Shown: positions 1 through 8,593 of the stretch, in pieces | How positions within the stretch are numbered: position 1 is the first letter of the stretch | How the letters are laid out: each line of letters starts with the position of its first letter | Source of the DNA: Gallionella sp. UBA4121 | GTDB lineage: Bacteria; Pseudomonadota; Gammaproteobacteria; Burkholderiales; Gallionellaceae | Reading direction: 5' to 3' | Length of the DNA: 10,373 nt | NCBI GenBank assembly: GCA_002381565.1 | Contig: DFWZ01000008.1 | Coordinates: 25,796 to 36,168 of the forward strand | Notes under the pieces: model-generated | What the model was told of the DNA's origin: nothing | The model's input: only the letters and a program-made list of their open reading frames with translations | Database searches by the model: none | Translations under genes and position numbers: made by a program

Positions 1-27
1 AACCCACGTCGAAGCCATGTCGTCCCC
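1..27 (-). ncRNA. ssrA: 5' end of tmRNA (ssrA), truncated by window edge
   Basis: Read on the minus strand from 27 down to 1, the sequence opens with GGGGACGACATGG and continues TTCGACGTGGGTT. This matches the conserved 5' tRNA-like end of tmRNA: a GGGG-starting acceptor strand, then the near-invariant GG-N-TTCGACG motif. tmRNA rescues stalled ribosomes and tags the nascent peptide for proteolysis together with SmpB. Only 27 nt are visible, so the tag-coding frame, the pseudoknots and the 3' acceptor strand (expected to end in CGTCCCC plus CCA) cannot be checked. No protein reading explains this stretch better. Confidence 0.75.
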
Positions 28-44
28 GGTTTCGAAGCTTGTTA

Positions 45-53
45 ATTGTAACA
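45..53 (-). promoter_or_regulatory. Extended -10 promoter for ssrA
   Basis: On the minus strand the bases read TGT then TACAAT (53 to 45), an extended -10 element with 5 of 6 matches to TATAAT. Transcription would start near 38, leaving about 11 nt of leader before the mature GGGG end at 27. That suits RNase P trimming of a precursor tmRNA. No good -35 is seen at 17 bp, consistent with an extended -10 promoter. The element lies in the short gap right after the phosphatase stop codon, so tmRNA need not depend on ubiG transcription. Confidence 0.5.
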
Positions 54-57
54 CGCA

Positions 58-753
58 TCAGAGCGGGATCAGGTCGAGAAGTTCCATCGGATTGTCGATT
101 ATCGCGTGTGCGCGCCAGTCGTCTAACATGGCATCATCGCTGATGTAGCCGTAGCGTGCGATGACGCCGCGCATCAAGGCGGCATTGGCGGCCTGCATGT
201 CGCGCAGATCGTCGCCCAGATACAGGCAATGAAGCGGTGATACGCCGATAAGCTCACAGGCTTTGAGCATCGGTTCGGGGTGCGGTTTGGCATTGCTGCA
301 TGTGTCGCCGCTGACGAGGCAGGCCGCGCGTTCCGCATAGCCTAACGCCTGCATCAAAGGCTGCGTATAGATGTGCGGTTTGTTGGTGACGATGCCCCAA
401 GGGATGGAGCGATGTTCCAGTTCGCCGACTAAATCACTTATGCCGCTGAACAGGTGTGTATGCACGCAGATGTTGTTCGCGTAATGTTCGAGAAAAATAT
501 CGCGCAATTCATTGTAGCCGGGCGCATCCGGTTCGATGCCAAAGCCCGCTTTTAACAGGCCGCGCGCGCCGTGCGAGGCCTGCGGGCGCAGTACTTCCAG
601 TGGCAGCGGCGGTAAATGGCGCGCGGCGCGGGCGTGATTGAGCGCGGCGGCGAGATCGGGTGCGGTGTCGGCGAATGTGCCGTCCAGGTCGAACAGCACC
701 GCCTTGACGCTGTCTCGTCCTGCATCCTGCATCCTGCATTCTGCATCCTGCAT
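58..753 (-). CDS. gph: HAD-IA phosphatase, Gph/MupP type
   Basis: This is a haloacid dehalogenase-like phosphatase of about 231 residues. Motif I is FDLDGT, with nucleophile Asp22 and acid/base Asp24. Motif II is TNK at 123-125. The motif III lysine is Lys156 in KPHPEP, and motif IV is GDD at 180-182. Such enzymes are usually labelled phosphoglycolate phosphatase. The WGIVTNKP, KPxPEP, GDDLRDM and RYGYI stretches and the position beside ubiG also fit MupP, the N-acetylmuramic acid 6-phosphate phosphatase of Pseudomonas peptidoglycan recycling, so the substrate is open. The start is uncertain. The ATG at 753 lies one base after the ubiG stop (TAAGATG) and suits translational coupling; a GTG at 762 and an ATG at 732 are in frame. 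The first 12 or so residues are encoded by a heptamer repeat and precede the normal HAD start. Confidence 0.88.
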   Translation of the reverse strand: MQDAECRMQDAGRDSVKAVLFDLDGTFADTAPDLAAALNHARAARHLPPLPLEVLRPQASHGARGLLKAGFGIEPDAPGYNELRDIFLEHYANNICVHTHLFSGISDLVGELEHRSIPWGIVTNKPHIYTQPLMQALGYAERAACLVSGDTCSNAKPHPEPMLKACELIGVSPLHCLYLGDDLRDMQAANAALMRGVIARYGYISDDAMLDDWRAHAIIDNPMELLDLIPL

Positions 754-754
754 C
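720..754 (-). repeat. Five-copy heptanucleotide tandem repeat at gph start
   Basis: On the plus strand five adjacent units of CTGCATC run from 720 to 754, the third ending in T instead of C. On the minus strand these read GATGCAG, so each unit carries an ATG (753, 746, 739, 732, 725). The array starts right after the ubiG stop codon (757-755) and forms the N-terminal codons of the phosphatase. The 12-mer CAGGATGCAGGA within it (729 to 718) recurs at 4176 and 4294 on the plus strand and at 4340-4351 in inverse orientation. Confidence 0.92.
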
Positions 755-1450
755 TTAATCACGACGGCAGGCGACCATGTAGTTCACGCTGGTGTCCGTG
801 CCCAGCGAATAGATTTTGGAGAGCGGGTTGTAGCTCAGGCCGGTCAGGTCGGTTAAGGCAAGGCCGGCATTGCGGCAGGATTGCGCGAGTTCGGAGGGTT
901 TCAGGAATTTTGCATAATCATGCGTGCCGCGCGGCAGCATGTTCAATACATATTCCGCACCGATCACGGCGAACAGATAGGATTTCGGGTTGCGGTTCAG
1001 CGTCGATAAAAATACCCAGCCGCCCGGCTTGACCAGCGCAGCACATGAGGCGATCACGCTGCCAGGGTCCGGTACGTGTTCGAGCATTTCAAGGCAGGTG
1101 ACGATGTCGAAGGTGCCGGGGCATTCGGCTGCCATGTCTTCCACCGCGATCTTGCGGTAATCGACCTGTCTGCCGCTCTCCAGCAGGTGCAGTCTGGCGA
1201 CTTGCAGCGCCTTGTCGGACAGGTCGATGCCGGTGACGCTGGCATTTAGCCCCGCCATGCTCTCGGACAGGATGCCGCCGCCGCAGCCGACATCCAGCAC
1301 CGTCTTACCGGCAAGTCCGGCCAGCCTGTCGATGTAACCCAGGCGCAACGGGTTGATGTCGTGCAGCGGTTTGAATTCGCTCTGCGGGTCCCACCATTTG
1401 TGAGCCAGCTGGGAGAATTTTTCGATTTCGATGGGATCTGCGTTGCTCAT
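755..1450 (-). CDS. ubiG: Ubiquinone biosynthesis O-methyltransferase UbiG
   Basis: UbiG carries out both O-methylations of the ubiquinone ring, using S-adenosylmethionine, at the inner face of the membrane. The 231-residue product is close to the 240 of E. coli. The family N-terminus (EIEKFSQLAHKWWDP at 8-22) is followed by SAM motif I VLDVGCGGG at 51-59, the acidic SAM-ribose site in TGIDLS near residue 76, and the CLEMLEHV and LVKPGG blocks at 119-126 and 139-144. The hydrophobic 158-185 region matches the part linked to membrane binding in this family. The ATG at 1450 is chosen because MSNADP aligns with known UbiG starts. The upstream in-frame TTG at 1492 would add 14 unrelated residues. 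No strong Shine-Dalgarno is seen. ubiG diverges from gyrA, as in E. coli, and is cotranscribed with the phosphatase. Confidence 0.96.
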   Translation of the reverse strand: MSNADPIEIEKFSQLAHKWWDPQSEFKPLHDINPLRLGYIDRLAGLAGKTVLDVGCGGGILSESMAGLNASVTGIDLSDKALQVARLHLLESGRQVDYRKIAVEDMAAECPGTFDIVTCLEMLEHVPDPGSVIASCAALVKPGGWVFLSTLNRNPKSYLFAVIGAEYVLNMLPRGTHDYAKFLKPSELAQSCRNAGLALTDLTGLSYNPLSKIYSLGTDTSVNYMVACRRD

Positions 1451-1482
1451 GGTGGACTGTGTGTTTTGATGGCCAGAGTGCG

Positions 1483-1511
1483 ACTCTAGCAAAACTTGCC
1501 GCTATAACCAA
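1483..1511 (-). promoter_or_regulatory. Predicted ubiG promoter
   Basis: On the minus strand TTGGTT (1511-1506) lies 17 bp before TAGAGT (1488-1483), which is preceded by TGC, giving an extended -10. Matches are 3 of 6 at -35 and 4 of 6 at -10. Transcription would begin near 1476, about 25 nt before the ubiG ATG. This is a pattern match only. Confidence 0.35.
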
Positions 1512-1580
1512 CTATTCCTGCGCCGAACTTTGCAGGCTGGTCGTTGTGCTGGCAATGGCTGGCTAGGGAATGTCAGGCTG

Positions 1581-1589
1581 TGGTAAACT
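1581..1589 (+). promoter_or_regulatory. Possible gyrA extended -10 element
   Basis: TGG followed by TAAACT (1584-1589) resembles an extended -10 box, 4 of 6 matches to TATAAT. It lies about 36 bp before the gyrA ATG. No convincing -35 is present 16-18 bp upstream. It shares the 175-bp divergent spacer with the ubiG promoter. Confidence 0.3.
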
Positions 1590-1625
1590 TGCGAGCTGTT
1601 TTTTGAGTTAACTACACATATACAC

Positions 1626-4289
<2,664 letters not shown>

Positions 4290-4293
4290 AAAG

Positions 4294-4351
4294 CAGGATG
4301 CAGGAAAAGCTGCTGCCCCGCTTTTAACTGAATCCTGAATCCTGCATCCTG
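4294..4351 (+). repeat. 12-bp inverted repeat after gyrA (possible hairpin)
   Basis: CAGGATGCAGGA at 4294-4305 and its perfect reverse complement at 4340-4351 are separated by 34 nt. Inside the loop AAAAGC (4305-4310) can pair with GCTTTT (4320-4325) around a 9-nt loop. The inner stem has only two GC pairs and no separate U tract follows the outer stem, so I do not call it a firm rho-independent terminator. It may still slow or stabilise transcripts at the gyrA/serC boundary. The outer 3' arm could pair instead with the identical 12-mer at 4176-4187 inside gyrA. Confidence 0.7.
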
Positions 4352-4360
4352 AATCCTGAA
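4328..4360 (-). repeat. Inverted-orientation heptanucleotide array upstream of serC
   Basis: Four full heptamers, CTGAATC, CTGAATC, CTGCATC and CTGAATC, plus five bases of a fifth run from 4328 to 4360. They are the minus-strand form of the array in the gyrA tail, so the two arrays converge across the gyrA stop region. With the bases up to 4393 this accounts for most of the 104-bp gyrA-serC gap. The remaining AT-rich piece (4361-4380) could hold a serC promoter, but I see no convincing -35/-10 pair. Confidence 0.85.
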
Positions 4361-4393
4361 ATACTTATCAAATACTTTGGAGTGATTGCGAAG

Positions 4394-5476
4394 ATGACTA
4401 TCTACAACTTTAGCGCAGGCCCGGCAGTGTTGCCGAAAGAAGTGTTGCAGCAGGCTCAGGCGGAAATGCTGGACTGGCACGGCAGCGGCATGTCGGTGAT
4501 GGAAATGTCGCATCGCGGAAAAGAATTCATGGGTATTGCAGCCCAGGCTGAAGCCGATTTGCGCGAGTTGATGGGGATCCCGGCCAATTACAAGGTGCTG
4601 TTCCTGCAAGGCGGTGCAAGCTTGCAGTTCGCCATGATCCCGATGAACCTGCTGCGCGGCAAGACTGGCGCCGATTATCTCAATACCGGGGAATGGTCGA
4701 AGAAGGCGATATCGGAGGCGAAGAAGTATGGCGCCGTGAACGTGGTGGCTAGCAGCGCAGACAAGAACTTCTCTTATGTGCCTGATTTTTCTGCATGGAA
4801 ATGCGATCCGGATGCAGCCTATCTGCACATCACACCCAACGAAACGATAGGCGGGGTTGAGTTTGACTGGTTGCCTGAAACAGGCCGCGTGCCGCTGGTG
4901 GCGGATATGTCCTCTACCATCCTGTCGCGTCCGGTTGACGTGTCCAGATACGGTCTGATTTATGCCGGCGCGCAGAAGAATATCGGTCCGGCAGGATTGA
5001 CCATCGTCATCGTGCGCGAGGATTTGATAGGGGAGGTGGTGGCAGGTACGCCGACCATGCTCGATTACAAGACCCATGCCGACAGCGATTCGATGTACAA
5101 CACGCCGCCAACCTACGGCGTCTATGTCGCAGGGCTGGTGTTCGAGATGTTGAAGCGTCATGGCGGGATCGCCGCGATGGAGAAAACCAATATCGCCAAG
5201 GCCGAATTGTTATACGCTGCGATCGACAACAGCAGCGGTTTTTATGTGTGCCCGGTAGCCGTGGCTAACCGTTCGCGCATGAATGTGCCGTTCACCCTGA
5301 AAGACGCGGCGCTGGATGACGCTTTCGTCAGGCAGGCCGATGCACGCGGCTTGCTGCAACTCAGGGGGCACCGTTCGGTAGGCGGCATGCGCGCCTCGAT
5401 CTACAACGCGATGCCGCTGGAGGGAGTGCAGGCGCTGGTGGCCTTCATGGACGAATTTGCCAGGGCAAACGCTTAA
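4394..5476 (+). CDS. serC: Phosphoserine aminotransferase SerC
   Basis: SerC is a PLP-dependent class V aminotransferase that moves the amino group of glutamate to 3-phosphohydroxypyruvate, the second step of serine synthesis. It also acts on the matching intermediate of pyridoxal phosphate synthesis in bacteria that use the DXP-dependent route. The 360 residues match the usual length (E. coli 362). The N-terminal YNFSAGPAVLP is diagnostic. The PLP lysine is Lys195 in YAGAQKNIGPAG, with Asp171 in VADMSS. The GHRSVGGMRASIYNAMP block near the C-terminus is typical of the family. The ATG at 4394 is chosen because it gives the family start MTIYNFSAGP; the in-frame GTG at 4382 would overlap the best Shine-Dalgarno (GGAG, 4379-4382). 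serC is three bases ahead of the next gene, whose product makes its substrate. Confidence 0.97.
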   Translation: MTIYNFSAGPAVLPKEVLQQAQAEMLDWHGSGMSVMEMSHRGKEFMGIAAQAEADLRELMGIPANYKVLFLQGGASLQFAMIPMNLLRGKTGADYLNTGEWSKKAISEAKKYGAVNVVASSADKNFSYVPDFSAWKCDPDAAYLHITPNETIGGVEFDWLPETGRVPLVADMSSTILSRPVDVSRYGLIYAGAQKNIGPAGLTIVIVREDLIGEVVAGTPTMLDYKTHADSDSMYNTPPTYGVYVAGLVFEMLKRHGGIAAMEKTNIAKAELLYAAIDNSSGFYVCPVAVANRSRMNVPFTLKDAALDDAFVRQADARGLLQLRGHRSVGGMRASIYNAMPLEGVQALVAFMDEFARANA

Positions 5477-5479
5477 TTC

Positions 5480-6670
5480 ATGGCCAATCCATATCGCATC
5501 CTCACCCTGAACAAGATTTCAGCCGCAGGGCTGAAACGTTTCCCGGTTGCGGCCTATCAGGTGGCGGCGGATATGAGTGATCCTGATGCAATTCTGGTGC
5601 GCTCGCAAGTCATGCACGACATGGACATTCCGGCCAGTGTGAAAGCCATTGCGCGCGCAGGCGCGGGAACCAACAATGTGCCTGTTGCGAAGATGAGTGC
5701 GCGCGGTATTCCGGTATTCAATGCGGCGGGTGCGAACGCCAATGCGGTCAAGGAACTGGTAGTGGCCGGCATGCTGCTGGCGGCGCGCAACATCGTGCCG
5801 GCGCTGCAATTCGTCGCAGGACTGTCGGGCGATGATGCGGCGCTGCAAAAACAGGCCGAGGAGGGCAAGAAGAGCTTCGCCGGCATCGAGTTGCGCGGGC
5901 GCACGCTGGGCATCATAGGGCTTGGCGCGATCGGCCGGCAGGTGGCGGATACCGCGCTGAATCTCGGCATGCGCGTCTATGGTTTCGATCCTGAAATCAC
6001 CGTTGAAGGCGCGTGGAGTCTGTCATCCGGGGTTAAAAAGGCGCAAAGCATTGAGGAGTTGCTCCGCCACAGCGATTTCGTCACGCTGCATGTGCCGCTG
6101 CTGGAGGCGACAAGAGGTTTGATCGGCGCGCAGCGTGTCGAGGTGATGAAACAGGGCAGTGTGCTGCTGAACTTCTCGCGCGATGCGATCGTGGATAATG
6201 ACGCGGTGCTGGCGGGTTTACAGACCAGACACTTGCGCAGCTATGTGTGCGATTTTCCCGCGCAAAAATTACAATGCCAACCCGGCGTGGTGACGTTGCC
6301 GCATCTGGGTGCATCCACTGACGAGGCCGAAGAGAACTGTGCTGTGATGGTGGTGGATGGTCTGCGCGAGTATCTGGAGCACGGCAATATCACCAATACG
6401 GTAAATTTCCCGACGCTTGTGATGCCGCGTGAATCCGCGCACCGTCTGGCGATCGCCAACGCCAACGTGCCGAACATGCTGGGGCAGATATCCAGCACGC
6501 TGGCCCGGGCGGGCATCAACATCCACACCATGATGAACAAATCGCGTGGCGAAATGGCATACACCCTGGTGGATACCGACTCGGTCGTGCCACCTGAATT
6601 GATTACGCAAATATCGGCGATACCCGGCGTGCTGATGGTGCGCAACCTGCCCCTACCGGAAACGTTATGA
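5480..6670 (+). CDS. serA: D-3-phosphoglycerate dehydrogenase with ACT domain
   Basis: This NAD-dependent 2-hydroxyacid dehydrogenase oxidises 3-phosphoglycerate to 3-phosphohydroxypyruvate, the first committed step of serine synthesis and the step before SerC. It has 396 residues. The N-terminal part carries ARAGAGTNNVP (59-69). The Rossmann motif GLGAIG is at 147-152, with Asp170 as the likely NAD ribose ligand. Arg234 lies in NFSRDAIVD and His275 in LPHLGAST. A C-terminal ACT domain (about 322-392) suggests allosteric control by serine. One oddity: the catalytic Glu, normally five residues after the Asp of the DFP motif, appears as Lys263, and no acidic residue lies between Asp258 and His275. 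The ATG at 5480 is three bases after the serC stop. The 3' end overlaps pheA by ATGA. Confidence 0.93.
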   Translation: MANPYRILTLNKISAAGLKRFPVAAYQVAADMSDPDAILVRSQVMHDMDIPASVKAIARAGAGTNNVPVAKMSARGIPVFNAAGANANAVKELVVAGMLLAARNIVPALQFVAGLSGDDAALQKQAEEGKKSFAGIELRGRTLGIIGLGAIGRQVADTALNLGMRVYGFDPEITVEGAWSLSSGVKKAQSIEELLRHSDFVTLHVPLLEATRGLIGAQRVEVMKQGSVLLNFSRDAIVDNDAVLAGLQTRHLRSYVCDFPAQKLQCQPGVVTLPHLGASTDEAEENCAVMVVDGLREYLEHGNITNTVNFPTLVMPRESAHRLAIANANVPNMLGQISSTLARAGINIHTMMNKSRGEMAYTLVDTDSVVPPELITQISAIPGVLMVRNLPLPETL

Positions 6671-7731
6671 GTGAAAAACTGAAACAGTGTCGCGAGCAAA
6701 TCAATCATATTGATGACGAATTGCTGAAGCTGGTTAATCAGCGCGCTGCGCTTGCGCAGCAGATCGGCCATCTCAAGGAAGACGGCGTGGTGCTGCGTCC
6801 CGAGCGTGAGGCGCAAGTGTTGCGCCGCTTGCAAGCTGCCAACGCAGGCCCCTTGAGCAATGCCGCAGTCGCCGCCCTGTTCACCGAGGTGATGTCGCAG
6901 TGTCGTGCGCTGGAAGCGCCGATCACGGTTGCCTATCTCGGCCCCGAAGGCACCTTTACCGAGGCCGCTGCATTGAAGCGTTTCGGCAGTGCGGTGCAAG
7001 GGCAGTCTTGCTCGACCATAGATGACGTGTTCCGTGCGGTGGAAAACGGCGCAGCGCAATACGGCGTGGTGCCGGTGGAAAATTCCACCGAAGGTGCCGT
7101 GGGCCGCACGCTGGATTTGTTGCTGCAAAGCGGACTGCAAGTGTGCGGCGAGGTGATGCTGGCGATTCATCAATGCCTGCTGTCCACGCAGTGCAACGTG
7201 AGCCACATTGAAACTGTCTATTCGCATCCCCAGTCGCTGGGTCAATGTCAGGGCTGGCTGAATGTGAATCTGCCTCATGCCGCGCGCATTCCGGTGTCGA
7301 GCAATGCGGAGGCGGCACGACTGGCAGCAGAGCATCCGGGAAGTGCGGCGATTGCGGGCAGTCAGGCGGCAGGGCGCTTTCAATTGCAGGTGTGTGCGGA
7401 GAATATCGAGGATGATGCCAGGAATACCACGCGTTTTCTGGTATTGGGCAAGCAGCAGGTCGCCCCTTCGGGCCGAGACAAGACCTCCCTTGTGTTGTCT
7501 GCCGCGAATAAACCCGGCGCGGTGCATGATCTGTTGACATCCCTTGCGAAACACGGCGTGAGCATGACCAAGTTCGAGTCGCGCCCGTCGCGTTCCGGCT
7601 TGTGGGAGTATGTTTTTTACGTGGACATCGAAGGGCATCAGGCGGATGAATGCGTTGCTGCGGCCCTGGCGGAACTCAATCTGGCTGCCGCGTTTATGAA
7701 GATTTTAGGTTCCTATCCTGTCGCTGTTTGA
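6667..7731 (+). CDS. pheA: Bifunctional chorismate mutase/prephenate dehydratase
   Basis: The P-protein turns chorismate into prephenate and then into phenylpyruvate, the precursor of phenylalanine. It has 354 residues in three parts. An AroQ-type chorismate mutase (about 1-85) shows Arg9, Arg26, Lys37, the RPERE block at 44-48 and Gln78, which correspond to the E. coli active-site set. Prephenate dehydratase (about 87-262) has YLGPEGTFTE and the TTRF motif at 254-257. A C-terminal ACT domain (272-350) carries the ESRP motif at 304-307 used for phenylalanine feedback. The start ATG at 6667 overlaps the serA stop as ATGA, so it is probably translationally coupled. No leader peptide or attenuator can precede it, so control is likely to be by enzyme feedback. 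Confidence 0.97.
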   Translation: MSEKLKQCREQINHIDDELLKLVNQRAALAQQIGHLKEDGVVLRPEREAQVLRRLQAANAGPLSNAAVAALFTEVMSQCRALEAPITVAYLGPEGTFTEAAALKRFGSAVQGQSCSTIDDVFRAVENGAAQYGVVPVENSTEGAVGRTLDLLLQSGLQVCGEVMLAIHQCLLSTQCNVSHIETVYSHPQSLGQCQGWLNVNLPHAARIPVSSNAEAARLAAEHPGSAAIAGSQAAGRFQLQVCAENIEDDARNTTRFLVLGKQQVAPSGRDKTSLVLSAANKPGAVHDLLTSLAKHGVSMTKFESRPSRSGLWEYVFYVDIEGHQADECVAAALAELNLAAAFMKILGSYPVAV

Positions 7732-7755
7732 GCGATTTTTAAAAGGGTTTAAAGC

Positions 7756-8529
7756 ATGACGATTAAGCAATTATCCTGGGGCGTGGATTTTTTAAAGAAC
7801 AACCCCGCGTTCCAGAGCGATAACTACGGAATTCCTGCGGATGCGCGTCACATCAACTATCCGATCAGGATGGTAAGGTACTGGTTTATCTATCATTTTC
7901 TGCGCGAGGAGTCGGCTCGTCGCGGCGCACTCGACGTGTGTGAAATCGGCGTGGATGTCGGCCAGATGCTGGGATTTCTGAAGGCGGCCACAGAACTTGG
8001 CGGCGATAAAGTCGAGCTTGCAAGCTGGGATGCCGTGGACGCACTGATACGCGAGGAAACGCTGGCACGTGTCGGCTATAACAAGTTTTATCAGGTCGAT
8101 CTGGAAAGCCCGGAATTTGCATTGAGCGCAGACAAACAATACGACGTGATGATTCTGTTGCATGTGCTGGAGCACTTGTTCAAACCGGAAGAGCTGGTGG
8201 CCAAAATCGTGCCGCATCTCAAGCCGGGCGGCATGCTGATCGGCGGTTTGCCTTCCACGCCGCAATCCTTTGCGCAGGGCCGTGAGGACAAGATACGCGC
8301 CACCGCCCGTAAGTTCGGTCATGTCAGCGTGTTTTCGCCTGAGCGCGTGCGCGAAATGGCAGCATCGAACGGGCTGGAAGTGGAGTTTCTGAGCGGCGCG
8401 TTTTTCATGCGCAAGAAGGGCTTTTTTCTGGAAAATTACAAATGGTGGTTGCGCTTCAATCTGTGGTTCGGCGCGAAGTTCCCCGGCTGGCCGGGGGAGA
8501 CTTACTGGATATTGCGCAAACCGAAATAA
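7756..8529 (+). CDS. Class I SAM-dependent methyltransferase, target unknown
   Basis: I recognise the fold but not the substrate. The 257-residue protein has a variant motif I, CEIGVDVGQ at 62-70, in place of the usual DxGCGxG. An acidic residue follows strand 2 (ASWDAVD, near 92). The YDVMILLHVLEHL block is at 129-141 and LKPGGMLIGGLP at 155-166, all typical of Methyltransf_11/23-type enzymes. The C-terminal 40 residues are rich in Trp and Phe (Trp230, 231, 237, 245, 251) with Lys/Arg between them, which could bind a membrane or a lipid-linked substrate. It starts at ATG 7756 after an AAAAGGG Shine-Dalgarno. It sits 24 bp after pheA and 64 bp before hisC, looser than its neighbours. No known step of phenylalanine, tyrosine, serine or histidine synthesis needs it, so it may act on a cell-surface glycan, a lipid or a small metabolite. 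Confidence 0.85.
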   Translation: MTIKQLSWGVDFLKNNPAFQSDNYGIPADARHINYPIRMVRYWFIYHFLREESARRGALDVCEIGVDVGQMLGFLKAATELGGDKVELASWDAVDALIREETLARVGYNKFYQVDLESPEFALSADKQYDVMILLHVLEHLFKPEELVAKIVPHLKPGGMLIGGLPSTPQSFAQGREDKIRATARKFGHVSVFSPERVREMAASNGLEVEFLSGAFFMRKKGFFLENYKWWLRFNLWFGAKFPGWPGETYWILRKPK

Positions 8530-8593
8530 TTAAGAACCTGTCCCCCCGCTTCGTGGACAATTGCTTTTCCGTATTTTATTGATGATTGTTGAA
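8530..8593 (+). other. 64-bp spacer between methyltransferase gene and hisC
   Basis: This is the longest gap after serC. It contains TGTCC (8539-8543) and its complement GGACA (8555-8559) around an 11-nt loop, followed by a T-rich run (TTGCTTTT), which could be a weak terminator or pause site. TGGACA (8554-8559, 5 of 6 to a -35 consensus) is followed by only a poor -10 (TATTGA, 8577). It could drive hisC alone, but the evidence is thin. Confidence 0.3.

Noticed and set aside
720..754. CRISPR-like or rho-independent terminator reading of the heptamer array
   Set aside because: Units are 7 bp with no spacers, so it is not CRISPR. It is a direct repeat with no dyad or T tract, so it is not a terminator.
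4305..4325. Rho-independent terminator after gyrA
   Set aside because: The AAAAGC/GCTTTT stem has only two GC pairs and its T run is part of the stem. Too weak to call, though it is noted within the inverted-repeat entry.
4361..4380. Promoter for serC in the AT-rich stretch
   Set aside because: TATCAAAT-like bases exist, but no matching -35 at the right distance was found, so I could not support it.
6241..7638. 465-codon minus-strand open frame across serA and pheA
   Set aside because: It is antisense to two clear enzymes with catalytic motifs and has no recognisable domain. It spans a gene boundary with no start signal of its own.
8561..8593. Upstream TTG (8561) or ATG (8582) as the hisC start
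   Set aside because: They add 11 or 4 residues that do not fit the family N-terminus and lack a Shine-Dalgarno. The ATG at 8594 is preferred.
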